A stretch of DNA of 22,444 nucleotides from Bacteroidales bacterium (lineage in GTDB: Bacteria > Bacteroidota > Bacteroidia > Bacteroidales > F082). Location: the NCBI GenBank assembly GCA_016285355.1, contig JAEEQP010000058.1:1-22444 (forward strand), given 5' to 3'. Under the pieces are notes generated by a model. The model did no database searches. It was not told the origin of the DNA and saw nothing but the letters and a program-made list of their open reading frames with translations. Below are positions 21,496 through 22,444 of the stretch, piece after piece. Each line of letters opens with the position of its first letter. Position 1 is the first letter of the stretch. Position numbers and translations under genes: made by a program.

Positions 21496-22444
21496 ATGTC
21501 CTTCAACGAAATAAACGCAGTGGAAAACTTCGTCATTCATACGATGACGGGGGTGAACTTGAACGAGAGCAACATGGTGCATGAGGCGATGGCTCCCTAC
21601 GGGGCGCAGTGGGAGTACCTGCCCGCCACAGAACTGCCGCGCGAGATTACCGAGGTAATGGTGGAAACGGAAGTGAAAAACGCCCTCATCCGTCTCAATC
21701 CCGAGATTGCCGCACAGCCTGAACGCGCCGATGAGGTCATCTTCAAACTGCGTTCCATTCTGTTGTCGGTACGCAGCACCGGCCTCGTGCGGGCCAACGA
21801 GGAGTTCGCCGAATGGCTCAAGGGCAACAAGACCATGCCCTTCGGCAAGAACTACGCCCACGTGCCTGTCCGCCTCATCGACTTCGAACATATCACCAAC
21901 AACAAGTTCCAGCTGGTCAACCAGTTCAGCATCCGCAACCGCGAGACCAAACGCCCCGACATCGTGCTGTTTGTCAACGGTTTCCCCTTGGTGGTGGGCG
22001 AAACCAAAACGCCCGTGCGGCCTTCTGTTTCGTGGCTCGATGCCGCCTCCGACATCCACGACGGCTACGAGAACAGCGTGCCCGAACTCTTTGTGCCCAA
22101 CGTGTTCAGCTTCGCCACCGAAGGACGCGAACTGTTCTACGGAGCCGTGCGCACACCTTTGGAGTTCTGGTCGGCCTGGCGGCTCAACGAAGGCAGCGAG
22201 GATTCGGAGATGCCCGGCTTGGAAAACGTCTCCGCCGAAATGCGGCAGCTGCTGTCGCCCAAGACCTTGCTCGACATTCTCTACAACTTCACCACATACA
22301 CCACCAACAAGAGCCGCCAGCGCATCAAGGTGGTGTGCCGCTACCAGCAATACGAAGGCGCCAACAAGATTGTGGAGCGCGTGCTGGAAAACAAGATCAA
22401 ACGCGGCCTGATATGGCACTTCCAAGGCTCCGGCAAGTCGCTGC
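21496..22444 (+). CDS. hsdR: type I restriction endonuclease subunit HsdR (3' partial)
   Basis: The first 316 codons are present. The start is ATG 21496, 6 nt after the ATPase stop; the ATG at 21491 is in another frame and soon hits a stop. The N-terminal nuclease domain has the PD-(D/E)xK motif: Asp155 in RPDIVLFVNG and Glu169-x-Lys171 in VVGETKTP. The family start MSFNEINAVENFVIHTMTGVN and NMVHEAM is plain. The helicase motor begins with Walker A GSGKSL at residue 311 onward, where the window ends. It provides ATP-driven translocation and cleavage of DNA lacking the methyl mark set by the HsdM/HsdS complex. The codon pattern is again GC-rich, like hsdM2, and unlike the intervening ATPase gene. 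Confidence 0.92.
   Translation, partial: MSFNEINAVENFVIHTMTGVNLNESNMVHEAMAPYGAQWEYLPATELPREITEVMVETEVKNALIRLNPEIAAQPERADEVIFKLRSILLSVRSTGLVRANEEFAEWLKGNKTMPFGKNYAHVPVRLIDFEHITNNKFQLVNQFSIRNRETKRPDIVLFVNGFPLVVGETKTPVRPSVSWLDAASDIHDGYENSVPELFVPNVFSFATEGRELFYGAVRTPLEFWSAWRLNEGSEDSEMPGLENVSAEMRQLLSPKTLLDILYNFTTYTTNKSRQRIKVVCRYQQYEGANKIVERVLENKIKRGLIWHFQGSGKSL

Noticed and set aside
21379..22425. Long open frame on the bottom strand opposite hsdR
   Set aside because: It is the GC-rich shadow of hsdR: its translation is low-complexity (His, Val, Gly, Ala-rich) and matches nothing, whereas the top strand carries clear HsdR motifs.

Overview
The window looks like a Bacteroidota (Bacteroidales-type) chromosome. 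The reasons are a type IX secretion (T9SS) C-terminal sorting domain at the left edge, several TAnnTTTG -7 promoter boxes, lipoproteins with short lipoboxes, a DUF2027/Smr protein, DUF4143 and COG2865 ATPases, PepSY-like proteins beside a two-component system, and mostly absent Shine-Dalgarno sequences. No rRNA, tRNA or CRISPR array was seen.

Layout. 1-545: the 3' end of a T9SS cargo gene and a small lipoprotein. 794-1756: an RNA polymerase alpha-CTD-like reading frame broken by an in-frame TAG. 1751-3802: a graveyard of mobile-element pieces. It holds a COG2865/RecG-like regulator lacking its AlbA_2 domain, a dense array of DnaA-box-like TGTGGA/TCCACA motifs, a primase-helicase fragment, and the first ~40 codons of a tyrosine integrase behind its own promoter and a perfect palindrome. 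3872-7241: a response regulator and histidine kinase followed by two PepSY-like exported proteins, closed by a strong hairpin. 7313-8764: a DUF4143 ATPase behind three 33-bp repeats. 8835-9923: a DUF2027/Smr protein. 10000-12052: an MbnP-like lipoprotein plus a di-heme peroxidase of the MbnH type. 12053-12190: an inverted-repeat element. 12206-13213: a YhcC-type radical SAM protein with an in-frame palindromic insertion. 13231-14646: a periplasmic protein fusing a PAP2 acid phosphatase to a VanX-type D,D-dipeptidase.

14780-22444 (right edge): one compact operon for a type I restriction-modification system with an unusual content. The order is hsdM1-hsdM2-rhuM-hsdS-(OLD-like ATPase with TOPRIM)-hsdR. 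Two full-length, catalytically complete methyltransferase paralogues precede a single specificity subunit. The second recognition domain of hsdS and the adjoining ATPase gene form one A+T-rich block between GC-richer neighbours, as if a cassette carrying a new specificity and an extra effector had been swapped in. HsdS also has an in-frame hexanucleotide repeat in the helix between its two recognition domains. This operon is the best candidate in the window for an undescribed variant defence system.

All functional calls are by reading motifs and family resemblance; no database search was run.
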